Part shown: positions 55,499 to 64,000 of the stretch, in pieces
Numbering within the stretch: position 1 is the first letter of the stretch
How the letters are laid out: every line of letters starts with the position of its first letter
From: Cytospora piceicola
Lineage: Eukaryota; Ascomycota; Sordariomycetes; Diaporthales; Cytosporaceae
Length of the DNA: 64,000 nucleotides
Reading direction: 5' to 3'
Assembly (NCBI GenBank): GCA_023375675.1
Contig: JALQBC010000008.1
Span: forward strand, 930,001 to 994,000
Position numbers and translations under genes: made by a program
Notes under the pieces: model-generated
Seen by the model: the letters and a program-made list of their open reading frames with translations, nothing else
The model's database searches: none
Told to the model about the DNA's origin: nothing

Positions 55499-57234
55499 TC
55501 AAGACTCGATGAACTCGATCATGACCGTAGCCTGCTTGAGGCCCACTTCCTCGATCGTCTTGTCGAGGTCATCAATCAGGTCCCTGGTAGGTGGCACCAC
55601 CTTGAGCTCAAATTCTTGTCCAGCCTTATCCGCCGCGATAGGCTCTGCCTTGAGCCACTCGTATATCCGCCGCACAGGGTCGGAAACAGCGAACCGTCGG
55701 ATGGTCCTTCCCTCAGGATGTCGGAACTGGATCCTCGTCGTCGTGGCGGGGTCGTTAGCCGGCTCTGTATGCGGCTTGTCCGCCGTGATCGACGCAAAAG
55801 CAGCCGACTGTGCCGATAGTGCTGCACCAGCTTCTGCCTCTACCTCCGGGGTGCCGCCCATGACCTCATCCAGGGCAGCTGCCTTGCCCTTGCCGTTGCC
55901 CAGTTCCAGGGACTTGGTCAGCTCGTCTGGGTCATCCACCGTATTGAGGGCACTAGCACTGGCGCTGGTGCTGGTACTACCATTTCCATTGCCGTTCGTC
56001 TCCAAACTGTTTCGCATCGCCATCTCGAGCATTTCCTCTTCAGTCATTCGGTCTACATCAACAGCCCGCTGGGGCCGCTTCTGCTTCACCACGGGGTTCT
56101 TGCTGTTCTGTGCGAGCGAGTACCGGTCCAAGAACTCCACAAGCTGCGCATGGAACTCCTGTGCTTGGGGAAATGGGAGCCCCGACCACACCTTGACTTG
56201 CTCTCCCGTACGCGGGTCAATAACCGACACGTGCGGGAAGTTCTCCTTGTTCTCCTGAGCTTGTTGGTTGAAATAGAATGTGTTGTATTCGGTCGCGCGG
56301 GGGTCGTCGGTCGAGTATTGGAGGAAAATGAAGTTCTCCTTCACCAGCGCGGCGACATGGTCGTCCTTCCAGATGTCCCGATTCAGTGCCTGGCAGTTGA
56401 AATCGTTCATGTCCTGTACATTGACCAGAATCCACTTCTTGTCCTCCTTGCCCAGTGTTCTCGCCTCGTCCCATGTCAAATTGTCCATCAACTCGTAGGG
56501 TGGTCGGAAAAGGTCGGCGAGACGTTGAGCTCTGGTCGGCTGGTTGGAGCCACCAGCCGCCGAGGCGAATGACGGGGGCGCCACTGGTGCGTTCTCGGAG
56601 TCCTCCCAGATCGACTGGCCGAAGGGGTTACCTGAAGCTGTACCTCAGTTTGTTAGCCTAACGGATGTCCGTCTAACCAGCGAGCCACTACACTCTGGAC
56701 CACAAACTTACGTCGGGGTCGGTTCCGTCTCCGAAGTTGGTCTAGCATGTCGAAGTCGTCGTCCATTCCTCCGTAGCCACTGGGTGCAACCAGTGTCTCC
56801 GTAGTCCTAGCGATGGGAGCCCGGACACCCTCGGCGTCGGTCTCCGGAGCACTCCCGCCGTACATCTCTTCCTGTATCCGGCGCGCCATAGCGGCATCGT
56901 CATTCTCCTGCGCGATACGCTCGGCGTCGGCCAGACCGTCATCTTGGTCATGTGAGACCATTGCTTCGTCGTCGTCGTCTATGTGAATAACGCCAGACTC
57001 GTCTTCCCGGCCAAAGTTTCGGCTCGAGGAGGATGCTGCTTGTGGCCTTGCAGAAGTGGAAGGAGCGGCGGCGGAGGAGTTGTTTTGGGGGAATGAGCTG
57101 GCGATCTCGGGGTTCTCGAAAAACATGTTGACGGCGGCCATCACGTCGCCCTCGGTCATCGAGAGGCAACCAGAGGCCACAGCGGCGCTCTGGTCCGTAA
57201 TGGCCATAAACTGAGCGACTGGGTCGTCATCCAT
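55499..57234 (-). CDS. UBA-UAS-UBX domain Cdc48/p97 adaptor (Ubx5/UBXN7 type)
   Basis: Two exons, 57234-56712 and 56637-55499, 553 residues. The order is: UBA-like domain (1-45, QFMAITDQSAAVASGCLSMT and MAAVNMFFENPE); acidic linker with DDDDEAMVSHDQDD and a UIM-like helix (AAMARRIQEEM); a UAS/thioredoxin-like domain from LADLFRPPYELMDNLTWDEA through KKWILVNVQDMNDFNCQALN to FPHVSVIDPRTGEQVKVWSG; a UIM-like segment (MTEEEMLEMAMRNSLE); and a C-terminal UBX domain (TRIQFRHPEGRTIRRFAVSD ... VGLKQATVMIEFIES). This is the full UBXN7/Ubx5 architecture. Such proteins link ubiquitinated substrates and cullin ligases to the Cdc48 segregase in nucleus and cytosol. The UBX loop here reads PPTRD (usual R...FPR is divergent). 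Confidence 0.95.
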
Positions 57235-58286
57235 CTTGGCGGTTGTCTGTCGCTCTCTCGTGTCGTCTCCTAATTCTGCCTAAATCTTTTGTCGGGCGGG
57301 CGGGCGGGGGAGTCAAAGAGACAGGTGAGAGGTTGCTTTGTGACAGCGATGGTTCGCGGGTTTAGGTATGTACGAATGGGGTGCTTCTGATATTTGGACA
57401 AGCGAGGAAGGCGAGAGGAACTGAAAGGGAGAGTCGGCGGCGGTTTAGGTACTGAGGTAAAGTACTAAGTAGGTAGTAAATGGTGGAAAATGGTGGATGT
57501 GGACGGTGGATGTGGACGGTGGATGGTGGGGTTCGATAACCAACGTGTGTGCAAACAACGGATTGGCGGGGAAACAACGGTTCAATAGACCTTCAAACCG
57601 GAAGAAAGCAGAAGGTGAAGTGGCAAACTTGGAAGTAAGAAGATGCTGCGAAAGGCAACTTTCTGTAGGGTGTTGAGTTGCAGTACTGTGTACTATGTAA
57701 AGAGGAGCAAGCGAGCTTCTATTTCCACCTGTGCCTACCGAAGTACCTAGGTAGATAGGTACAGGAAGCTACCTGTAGTACATACAGTAGCTACCGGCAA
57801 ACGGTAATAGGCGGCGAAAGGATGGCGTCACACAGCACGTCGCTTACCTAAGTCAACAAAGTCAGGGGTTGTTTTTGCAAGGCGGTCGACCACTGGAAAT
57901 GCCGTGACCGTGACCCGTGCGCGGCGCGCCTCGTTTCATTGACCACCTCTAAGTAAGAGGTACCTATGTAAGTACCTACCGAGACACCTACTTACTTAAG
58001 TACCGAGGTAACTACTCAGGTACCTAGGTACTTGAATAGGTACCTCCAAGAAGTTACCATGGGCAACTAGGTTTCATGAACATGTTTCATATCTCATATT
58101 TCATGATTGCCATTGTTCTGTTTGAGGACACACTCCATGGCCAGTAATGCCATCTCCCTACCTCATCTCAAGAACCACGAACCAAATACAGACAGTAAGG
58201 AATCATCAAGTCATATCTCTGAGAATAGCAGCGCCCATCATAACTATACCCCCCCGCGCACCATATCCACCCCCATCATCCATCCA
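57235..58286. promoter_or_regulatory. Promoter region of the UBX gene with AGGTACCT palindromes
   Basis: It holds a G/C-rich leader (GGGCGGGCGGGCGGGG near 57293-57309), a 13-bp duplicated GGTGGATGTGGAC at 57492-57517, and clustered GTACCTAGGTA-type palindromes at about 57740-57775 and 57958-58045. No gene is supported, and the right end is the 3' flank of ECM29. Confidence 0.45.
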
Positions 58287-61200
58287 TTATAGCTCTCCCA
58301 ACGCCTGTCCCAGGACCTTCCTGACATCCGCACTCCTCTCGCCCCCCATCGCCTCGGTGACGGTCCTCCTCATCCTCCCCACCACCTCCTCCACCTGCCC
58401 AAACACGACCCCCTTCTTCACGGCCTTGGCCAGGCTCACCGTCGCCACCGCCCGAGCCAGCCGCTGCGTCTCGACCCCGACATCCGGCTTGTCCACGTCC
58501 AGCGACTCAAGGTACCCCAGGGCCGTCTTCGCCCCGTCCGCCCCTGCACCGGTCTGCTGCTGCTCACCGGCATCTCCCTCAGAAGCCGAGGCGGTGGCAT
58601 TTCCCAAGAGGTCCTCCACGCACTTGTACCAGATTTCTCGTCGGACAGTATCAAACTTGGCCTTGCTCAGGAACGGCTGCAGGACATCCAGCACCTTCCC
58701 CAGTACGCCAAGCGGCTCGGACTTCATGAGTGGTCGGTTGTAGCCCTTGGCCACCGCCTCCACCGCGTTGATCACGGTCTGGTACACCAGTACCTCCTTC
58801 TCCCTGACCGCCTTGCCGCCCTTGTCGTCGCCGTCTATATCCATGCGATCCTCATCCGCGTACTCCTCGATATACGGCTTGACAACAGTGACGACTTCCT
58901 CCCACATATCAATATCATCCCTCGCCGCAGCACATTTCCACAGGCACTTGAAGGCGTACACACGGTAGGCATCATTGTTCCTCTTGGCCTCGCGAAGGGC
59001 GACCTTTTTCAACTGTGCCTTGACAGCGTCATCAGTAGACCAGTAGGCCTTGCCCTTGGCCGCAAAGTCCGCAAGCCCGTCCAGCAACTTCTCCTTCTCG
59101 GTAAATGTCTTCAGCGCAAGCGCCTTGTCAAATACCGGCCACAGCTGCTTGAGATGAGAAACATTGACGGTCGAGCCCGTGAGGTCACCTGCCGCCGTGA
59201 CAGCTACTACGGCGCTCGACGAGGTAAGAGCACCTGCATGTTTGACGCTCCACTGTGGTGTGTCAAGCGCTCTCTGGACCAGTACCACAATCTCGGGGAT
59301 GAACCTTGTCACGGTGCGGCTGCTTCCCGCATGGGTGTCCCAAACCTCCTTGAACGCCTTGGTGACATACTCATCCGTGTCATGCATGCCGAGATAACTG
59401 AAAGGCAACAGACTGCCCTCCAGGGCATTGAAGTGATCGGGACTGATCTTGGAGAGTGACAAAATCACATCCGCGACCTTCTCCCTGCGCGCCTCATCCT
59501 CGGCATTGAAGTAAAGGCCGGTAAATCTCGTGACAAATCGTTCCTTGGATTCACTGGGTGCATGCCGCATGATGTACGCCGCCGCACGGGCATACCCACC
59601 GCTGACCTCGTCGTTGCGGTCCAGGCATTGCTTCTCCAGCAACCGTAGGAACCGGTCCGCATACGGCGCGAAATCGTTCGTGTGCCTCGTCGCCAGTGTA
59701 CCCAGCACGCGTGCACACCCAACCTTTGTGGGCATGCCCAGGGCGGACTTGATCGACTCCTCCAGCGCCGAAGCAAGATCCGGCATGACTACGGATTCAA
59801 CGTTGCGGAGACAGTTCTCAATGGCCTGGCTGATAGGAGACTGATTGACCATCTGACTGCGTATCTTGTCGACCTTGTCGCGATCGTCCTCGCCGAAGCG
59901 CTGGTAGTAGTAATTGATCGCTTCTGGCTCGATGGTACTCAACAGACCCAGGAGATGCGACACAATCGTGGCGATGTACGGCCGTAGGGCACTGCCACCC
60001 GTCTTGGTGATCTTCATGACGGTGTCGATGGCAAAGCTCTTGACCTCTGTAACACCACTCTCGATACCCTTGTCGGAGAGGAGGAAGGGGAGTGTGGAGC
60101 TCATCATGTCCTTCGCCGAGGCTGAGACGCCACCCTCTTCAAGTTGTCGGGTAAGAGTATTCGCCATACCCATGCAGAGCTTCGACGCCTCGCCTCGGAC
60201 AGTGGCTTTCACGTCGTCAAGCACCTTGAGGGCTTTGGTCCAAATATCGGAATAGTACTTTGCATACTTCTGGTACGGACGACCGCTCATCAAGTCACTG
60301 ATGGCAGTGCAACTTGCCTGGCGGACTCTCCATTCCTTGGCATGGATGCTCTTGAGCAGATCGTTCATGATGGCGTCAAATTGGGCCTCAATCACCGCAT
60401 TCGAATCCTTAACGAACGCCTTCCAGATATCGTTCATAGACCGCTTCACGTTCGGGTTCGGGTCAAAGCGGTACCGGTAGAGCTTAGGGTAAAGCTTCGG
60501 GTCGACCTCAGACTCGGAGAGAATGTTGCTCAGACCGAAGCGGCCAAACGCAGACCGCGTAGACCAAGTCGCAGCGTTGGACGCCAGTGACATGAACTTG
60601 TAGACGAGACTCTGGTCACCGACTTCATTGGCAAGGCTGACAATATCCTTGTATGAGGTGACTGACTTGCCCTCACCCGTAGGGAGAGCCCCGGCTTCGA
60701 AGAGCTCCGTTTCTTCCTCGACCTTCAGCTGTGTGCTCGAGCCGGTGAACGCCCCGACAAGATCCTTGACGAGTTCCTCCTTGAGCGACGGGTCGCCCTT
60801 CTCGTATACCAACGCAAGGCCGCGCGATGCAGTCTCTTGCACCAGCTCGTCTCGTGCGCTGAGCAGGCGCATGAATGCGACCTGACACTCGCGCAGTCTC
60901 ATCTGGATCTCCGGCAGGTGGGAGCAGTGTTGGATGATGCAGAACAGCCAGATGCCGGATGCCTTGAGGAGAGATGGCTTCGTGGCTTTGCAGTCGGTAA
61001 GGATCTTGTTCAGTACCTCTTTGACCTTGTCCGTTCGTCTGCCCACGCGGAACTTGTCCGTCGCAGATTCGACATCTACCGTCAGCTGGACAATGTCTGA
61101 GTCCCATCGCGCAATCGCCGCGGTGATAGCCTCACCAATGGCGAAGTGTACCTCGGCTTGCTTGATCTCGTGGAGTTCATACATTTTGGAGAGTATCGTG

Positions 61201-63899
61201 TCGACGGCGGCATCATCATCCTTCAGTCCAAGAGCCAGGCGCCCAAGAGCAGTGATGGCACGCTCGTTGCCCTTCTTGCATTGCGGTACCAAGAGGTCGA
61301 TATAAGGTGTGACCAGGGACTCCTCAGGCATAATTGAGGCTGTCCACAGCTGAGTCAAGGTATCGAATATAACCTCTTGGAAAGAAATGTGAGCACCGCC
61401 CAGATCTGCAACCGGAGGCAGCCATTCTTCTGGTCGGGGGTCTGTACTACGGGCGACGCTGTCATCCTTGAGATACTTGGCTTCGAGTTCACGCGAGACG
61501 GCGGTCTCCTTCAGTTCCCAGCACTGCAACCCGTCAGTGGACAATTCTGCTGAAGGATAGTTGTCTAGTTGAGTTCTTACCTGGCAAGCAGCCTCTGTAC
61601 CCTCCCTTCGTGAAACAGAGTTATCATGAGGGTAGTACATGGCACGAGACCACAAGTGGCCCAATGCAAGGAACGCTCCCTGGACTGCATTCATCTCTGC
61701 GCCAACCGCCGTGCGCCATGTTTCAGACTGCCTAAGGAGCACAGTCTTCACAATGTTGAAGAGTTCAGTCGACACCGAGGGGTGAGCCGCCAAGATGCCC
61801 AAGGCTCTCGCTGCGAAAGTCCTGACCTCCCTCTTGTTCGATCTGACCACCGTTAGGAGCTTTGGGAGCCCGCCCACGGTCAATCCCGGAATTTCCAACA
61901 TGCGCCTTGGTGAAAGGGATGCCACTTCAACAAAGCTCCTCGCGCATTCTTCCGTGATTGGCTTGTCTTCCTGGATCCCCTCGAAAGCAGCCCCCAGGAA
62001 GGCTTCCAGAACAAACGCCTCGACACCGGACAAATACTTGCTGATGGTATCCCGAGTCTGTTTGTCGGATTTGACTAGGGTGTCCAATTGTTGCTCCCAT
62101 CCAGGCTCAAACTTGAAGTCGTCCTTGAGGGCTGCGAGGAATAGCATCCGCTTGCAATACGTGACGGCGGTGGGGAAGGCCTGTGGTGCCAGATCCACGA
62201 AGTTCTGCATGACCCAGGAGTCATCTCCCATCACGGCGGAAGTTCCATAACCAATTGGTTCCATGAAAAATTGCTTCACCAACGCCTGCCAATCCGGCAG
62301 GTCATTCGTAATCTGCACGTCGTTGACCCGGTACGTCCAGGGGTCTAGGCCCTTGCGGCCCTCTTCGATAACTTCCATCCTCTCGTCGCTGCGTCCATCG
62401 ATGGCTAGAATGTCGACCCATCTGGCGATGGGATCTGACAAAGCAAGGCACTGATTTGCCCATTTAGTAGCCACGTGGCGTACGCTCCTCACGGCATCTC
62501 CACCTTCAGAAAGTGTCATGTAAGTAAGGATGATGGTCCGCAGACTATCGAATTCTCCGTTACCAGGCTTGAAAAGCGAGGTCATAACAGAAAGGGCACC
62601 TTCAATGTTCACCACGACCTCGGGTGTGGGGTCCTCCGAGAGAGACCGGAATAGCCATGACACTAGCTCCAGGAGCTTGGACTGCTCAATTGTTGAGCCT
62701 CTTGCCAAAACACCAATCGTCTCGTATGCCCTTGCTCGTAGGTTCCTGTCATCGAGCGGATCTAATGCTCTTTTCTCCTGGCTCGGCTTCGGCCAACCCT
62801 GTTCCTCTGTGATGAAGAATCGCAGCAGACCAACCAATGGAGGACCAATGGTGAAGTCGCTTCGCCCGGGACCGATGCGAGCCACCCAGTTGATGAACTC
62901 AAAGAGGGCTTTATGCAGTTTGGTCAGTTGCAACCCATCGACAGCCCCGTCCGTAGGTTTGATATCTCGCTGAACCACCTTGAGGATAGCTTGCGTAAAA
63001 GTAGTGGAGACCGCTGACTTGGACAGCAAGTTGAGTATCCTGATGCGGTATGTGGGCGGCAGTCGAGAGTGAGCATCGAAGAGCAACCTGACCCGAGTCT
63101 CGTCCTCCAAAGACACCTTGTTCCTCATCAACATAGCCTCGCCTACCGCGTTGATGCGATAGTCGGTACTGGCCGCGGCATTGATGGCGGGCATGAACCT
63201 CTCCTCGTCCGCAAATGCGCCGCTCTCCAGGAATTTCGCGGCTTTGATCTTGGTCGTTGCCAAGTCCAGCCCCCCAGCACCCCATGTCTCCTCGTGCTTG
63301 CCCAGTGAGAGAAATGCGACGTCTGCGTCGACGAGGCCAAACGGCCGCGCAGCCGCGGACAGCAAGAGGAGCTTTCCCAGCCACGCCGCGACGAACTCGG
63401 CATCCTTGCCGTCTGACAGCCCGACCTCGCCGCGGAAGGCCTCGTCCTCCTTGCTGCCCCTGGGTGGAATGGTGAGGTCCTTGAGCGTGTGCAGGAAGAA
63501 ATTAAACCTCGCGGGGGTGGTATGCGTGCTCTGGTGGATGCCGCCCAGGATGGCCGGCACGAGTTTAGTCCGTTGGTCAGCACTGATCCTCTCGATGCTG
63601 TGCTGGATGAAAGTGATGTCGAGCTGCCTGATAACGGGGTGGCTGCTTTGTATGTACTGGTCCCAGAGAGCAGCAACTGGCAAGACCACATCGGGGGATT
63701 TGATGAAAACCTTCAGCCTCTGGGCGATAGTGACGACCTTTGCACGGACGGATGCATGGTCGCTACCAGCCTTGAGGAGCAGGGGCGGCAGGTAGGTGTT
63801 GAGCAGTTGGCCGAGCTTTGGGCCGTCGTTTGCGACGTTGAGGATGCGCAGGTTGACCTTGTCGACGAGCTCGAGCTCCTTTTGCTCGGTGGAAGCCAT
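58287..63899 (-). CDS. ECM29: Proteasome-associated HEAT-repeat protein Ecm29
   Basis: A continuous frame of 1870 codons, matching the size of yeast Ecm29 (about 1868). The start MASTEQKELELVDKVNLRIL and the first repeat (GQLLNTYLPPLLLKAGSDHA) are typical. The rest is built of HEAT-type helical repeats, for example LSPRRMLEIPGLTVGGLPKL, IMNDLLKSIHAKEWRVRQAS, CTAISDLMSGRPYQKYAKYY, MSSTLPFLLSDKGIESGVTE and LGTLATRHTNDFAPYADRFL. Ecm29 binds both core and regulatory particles of the 26S proteasome, stabilises or inspects the complex under stress, and links it to membranes. A 57-nt piece at 61524-61580 (GTAAG ... CTGAC ... TTGCAG) has perfect intron signals and keeps the frame open, so the mature protein is probably 1851 residues. 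The ATG at 63899 is the first in frame; the C-terminus ends RKVLGQALGEL. Confidence 0.95.
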   Translation of the reverse strand: MASTEQKELELVDKVNLRILNVANDGPKLGQLLNTYLPPLLLKAGSDHASVRAKVVTIAQRLKVFIKSPDVVLPVAALWDQYIQSSHPVIRQLDITFIQHSIERISADQRTKLVPAILGGIHQSTHTTPARFNFFLHTLKDLTIPPRGSKEDEAFRGEVGLSDGKDAEFVAAWLGKLLLLSAAARPFGLVDADVAFLSLGKHEETWGAGGLDLATTKIKAAKFLESGAFADEERFMPAINAAASTDYRINAVGEAMLMRNKVSLEDETRVRLLFDAHSRLPPTYRIRILNLLSKSAVSTTFTQAILKVVQRDIKPTDGAVDGLQLTKLHKALFEFINWVARIGPGRSDFTIGPPLVGLLRFFITEEQGWPKPSQEKRALDPLDDRNLRARAYETIGVLARGSTIEQSKLLELVSWLFRSLSEDPTPEVVVNIEGALSVMTSLFKPGNGEFDSLRTIILTYMTLSEGGDAVRSVRHVATKWANQCLALSDPIARWVDILAIDGRSDERMEVIEEGRKGLDPWTYRVNDVQITNDLPDWQALVKQFFMEPIGYGTSAVMGDDSWVMQNFVDLAPQAFPTAVTYCKRMLFLAALKDDFKFEPGWEQQLDTLVKSDKQTRDTISKYLSGVEAFVLEAFLGAAFEGIQEDKPITEECARSFVEVASLSPRRMLEIPGLTVGGLPKLLTVVRSNKREVRTFAARALGILAAHPSVSTELFNIVKTVLLRQSETWRTAVGAEMNAVQGAFLALGHLWSRAMYYPHDNSVSRREGTEAACQVRTQLDNYPSAELSTDGLQCWELKETAVSRELEAKYLKDDSVARSTDPRPEEWLPPVADLGGAHISFQEVIFDTLTQLWTASIMPEESLVTPYIDLLVPQCKKGNERAITALGRLALGLKDDDAAVDTILSKMYELHEIKQAEVHFAIGEAITAAIARWDSDIVQLTVDVESATDKFRVGRRTDKVKEVLNKILTDCKATKPSLLKASGIWLFCIIQHCSHLPEIQMRLRECQVAFMRLLSARDELVQETASRGLALVYEKGDPSLKEELVKDLVGAFTGSSTQLKVEEETELFEAGALPTGEGKSVTSYKDIVSLANEVGDQSLVYKFMSLASNAATWSTRSAFGRFGLSNILSESEVDPKLYPKLYRYRFDPNPNVKRSMNDIWKAFVKDSNAVIEAQFDAIMNDLLKSIHAKEWRVRQASCTAISDLMSGRPYQKYAKYYSDIWTKALKVLDDVKATVRGEASKLCMGMANTLTRQLEEGGVSASAKDMMSSTLPFLLSDKGIESGVTEVKSFAIDTVMKITKTGGSALRPYIATIVSHLLGLLSTIEPEAINYYYQRFGEDDRDKVDKIRSQMVNQSPISQAIENCLRNVESVVMPDLASALEESIKSALGMPTKVGCARVLGTLATRHTNDFAPYADRFLRLLEKQCLDRNDEVSGGYARAAAYIMRHAPSESKERFVTRFTGLYFNAEDEARREKVADVILSLSKISPDHFNALEGSLLPFSYLGMHDTDEYVTKAFKEVWDTHAGSSRTVTRFIPEIVVLVQRALDTPQWSVKHAGALTSSSAVVAVTAAGDLTGSTVNVSHLKQLWPVFDKALALKTFTEKEKLLDGLADFAAKGKAYWSTDDAVKAQLKKVALREAKRNNDAYRVYAFKCLWKCAAARDDIDMWEEVVTVVKPYIEEYADEDRMDIDGDDKGGKAVREKEVLVYQTVINAVEAVAKGYNRPLMKSEPLGVLGKVLDVLQPFLSKAKFDTVRREIWYKCVEDLLGNATASASEGDAGEQQQTGAGADGAKTALGYLESLDVDKPDVGVETQRLARAVATVSLAKAVKKGVVFGQVEEVVGRMRRTVTEAMGGERSADVRKVLGQALGEL

Positions 63900-64000
63900 G
63901 CTGCGCTATATTTCCGTCCCCTTATGTCCTGTGTCGTCCAACGGCAGGTGTCGTGCCTGGATATTGTGGTATGAAATAATTCAGGGTGGAACGGGAGAAG
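63900..64000. other. 5' flank of ECM29
   Basis: Only 101 bases remain in the window. Nothing specific is seen. Confidence 0.5.

Overview
The window reads as nuclear DNA of a filamentous ascomycete, most likely a Sordariomycete. Genes are split by short GT...AG introns of about 50-150 nt, often with GTAAGT/GTACGT/GTGAGT donors. Gene families include a UstYa-type (DUF3328) oxidase, a fungal rhodopsin-fold receptor, a CrlA-type GPCR, a bZIP protein with a DUF3425-like tail, a Bys1-like secreted protein, a GH30 endo-beta-1,6-galactanase and a fungal CorA-like protein. Intergenic TAGGTACCTAGGTA motifs fit too. No bacterial features (operons, Shine-Dalgarno sites, rRNA), no intact transposon and no convincing tRNA were seen. 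All exon boundaries are my own reading from frame continuity and splice signals, without transcripts.

Region 1, about 1-12.7 kb, accessory: a UstYa-type gene (-, 1195-2145) is divergent from a tiny secreted-peptide gene (+, 2782-3017) with a signal peptide and a Lys-Arg site, which suggests a RiPP-like or effector pair. Then come a 7TM fungal rhodopsin-like receptor (+, 4071-5682), a 4.6-kb gene-poor stretch and a CrlA/cAMP-receptor-like GPCR (+, 10297-12727).

Region 2, about 13-36 kb, mixed: zinc alcohol dehydrogenase (-), a Ser/Thr-rich membrane-protein fragment, a broken-looking locus near 16.1-16.7 kb, Bys1-like secreted protein (-), bZIP regulator (-), NADAR-domain protein (-), secreted GH30 galactanase (-), a nine-to-ten-exon CorA-like magnesium-transporter-type gene (-), a frameshifted sulfatase pseudogene (+) and a dynamin/Mx-like GTPase (-).

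Region 3, about 37-44.5 kb, metabolic: a succinate-semialdehyde-type aldehyde dehydrogenase (+), a mitochondrial-carrier-fold protein (-), a short-chain dehydrogenase (+) and a salicylate-hydroxylase-like FAD monooxygenase (-). This looks like a small aromatic/aldehyde catabolic neighbourhood.

Region 4, about 45-50.5 kb, is the oddest. A zinc-finger-like hypothetical gene (-) is preceded by about seven tandem copies of a 110-150 bp unit that keeps a splice acceptor and a donor at fixed places on the minus strand, so it looks like a repeated exon-intron module. After a gap there is a second degenerate array that reads as a roughly 25-codon repeat on the same strand and contains a perfect-period 26-bp x 4 block. 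A low-complexity hypothetical gene interrupted by long G/C homopolymers follows.

Region 5, about 51-64 kb, is a conserved housekeeping block, all on the minus strand: a Ste20/GCK-family kinase (Nak1/Kic1/POD-6 type), a UBA-UAS-UBX Cdc48 adaptor (Ubx5/UBXN7 type) and the proteasome-associated HEAT-repeat protein Ecm29.
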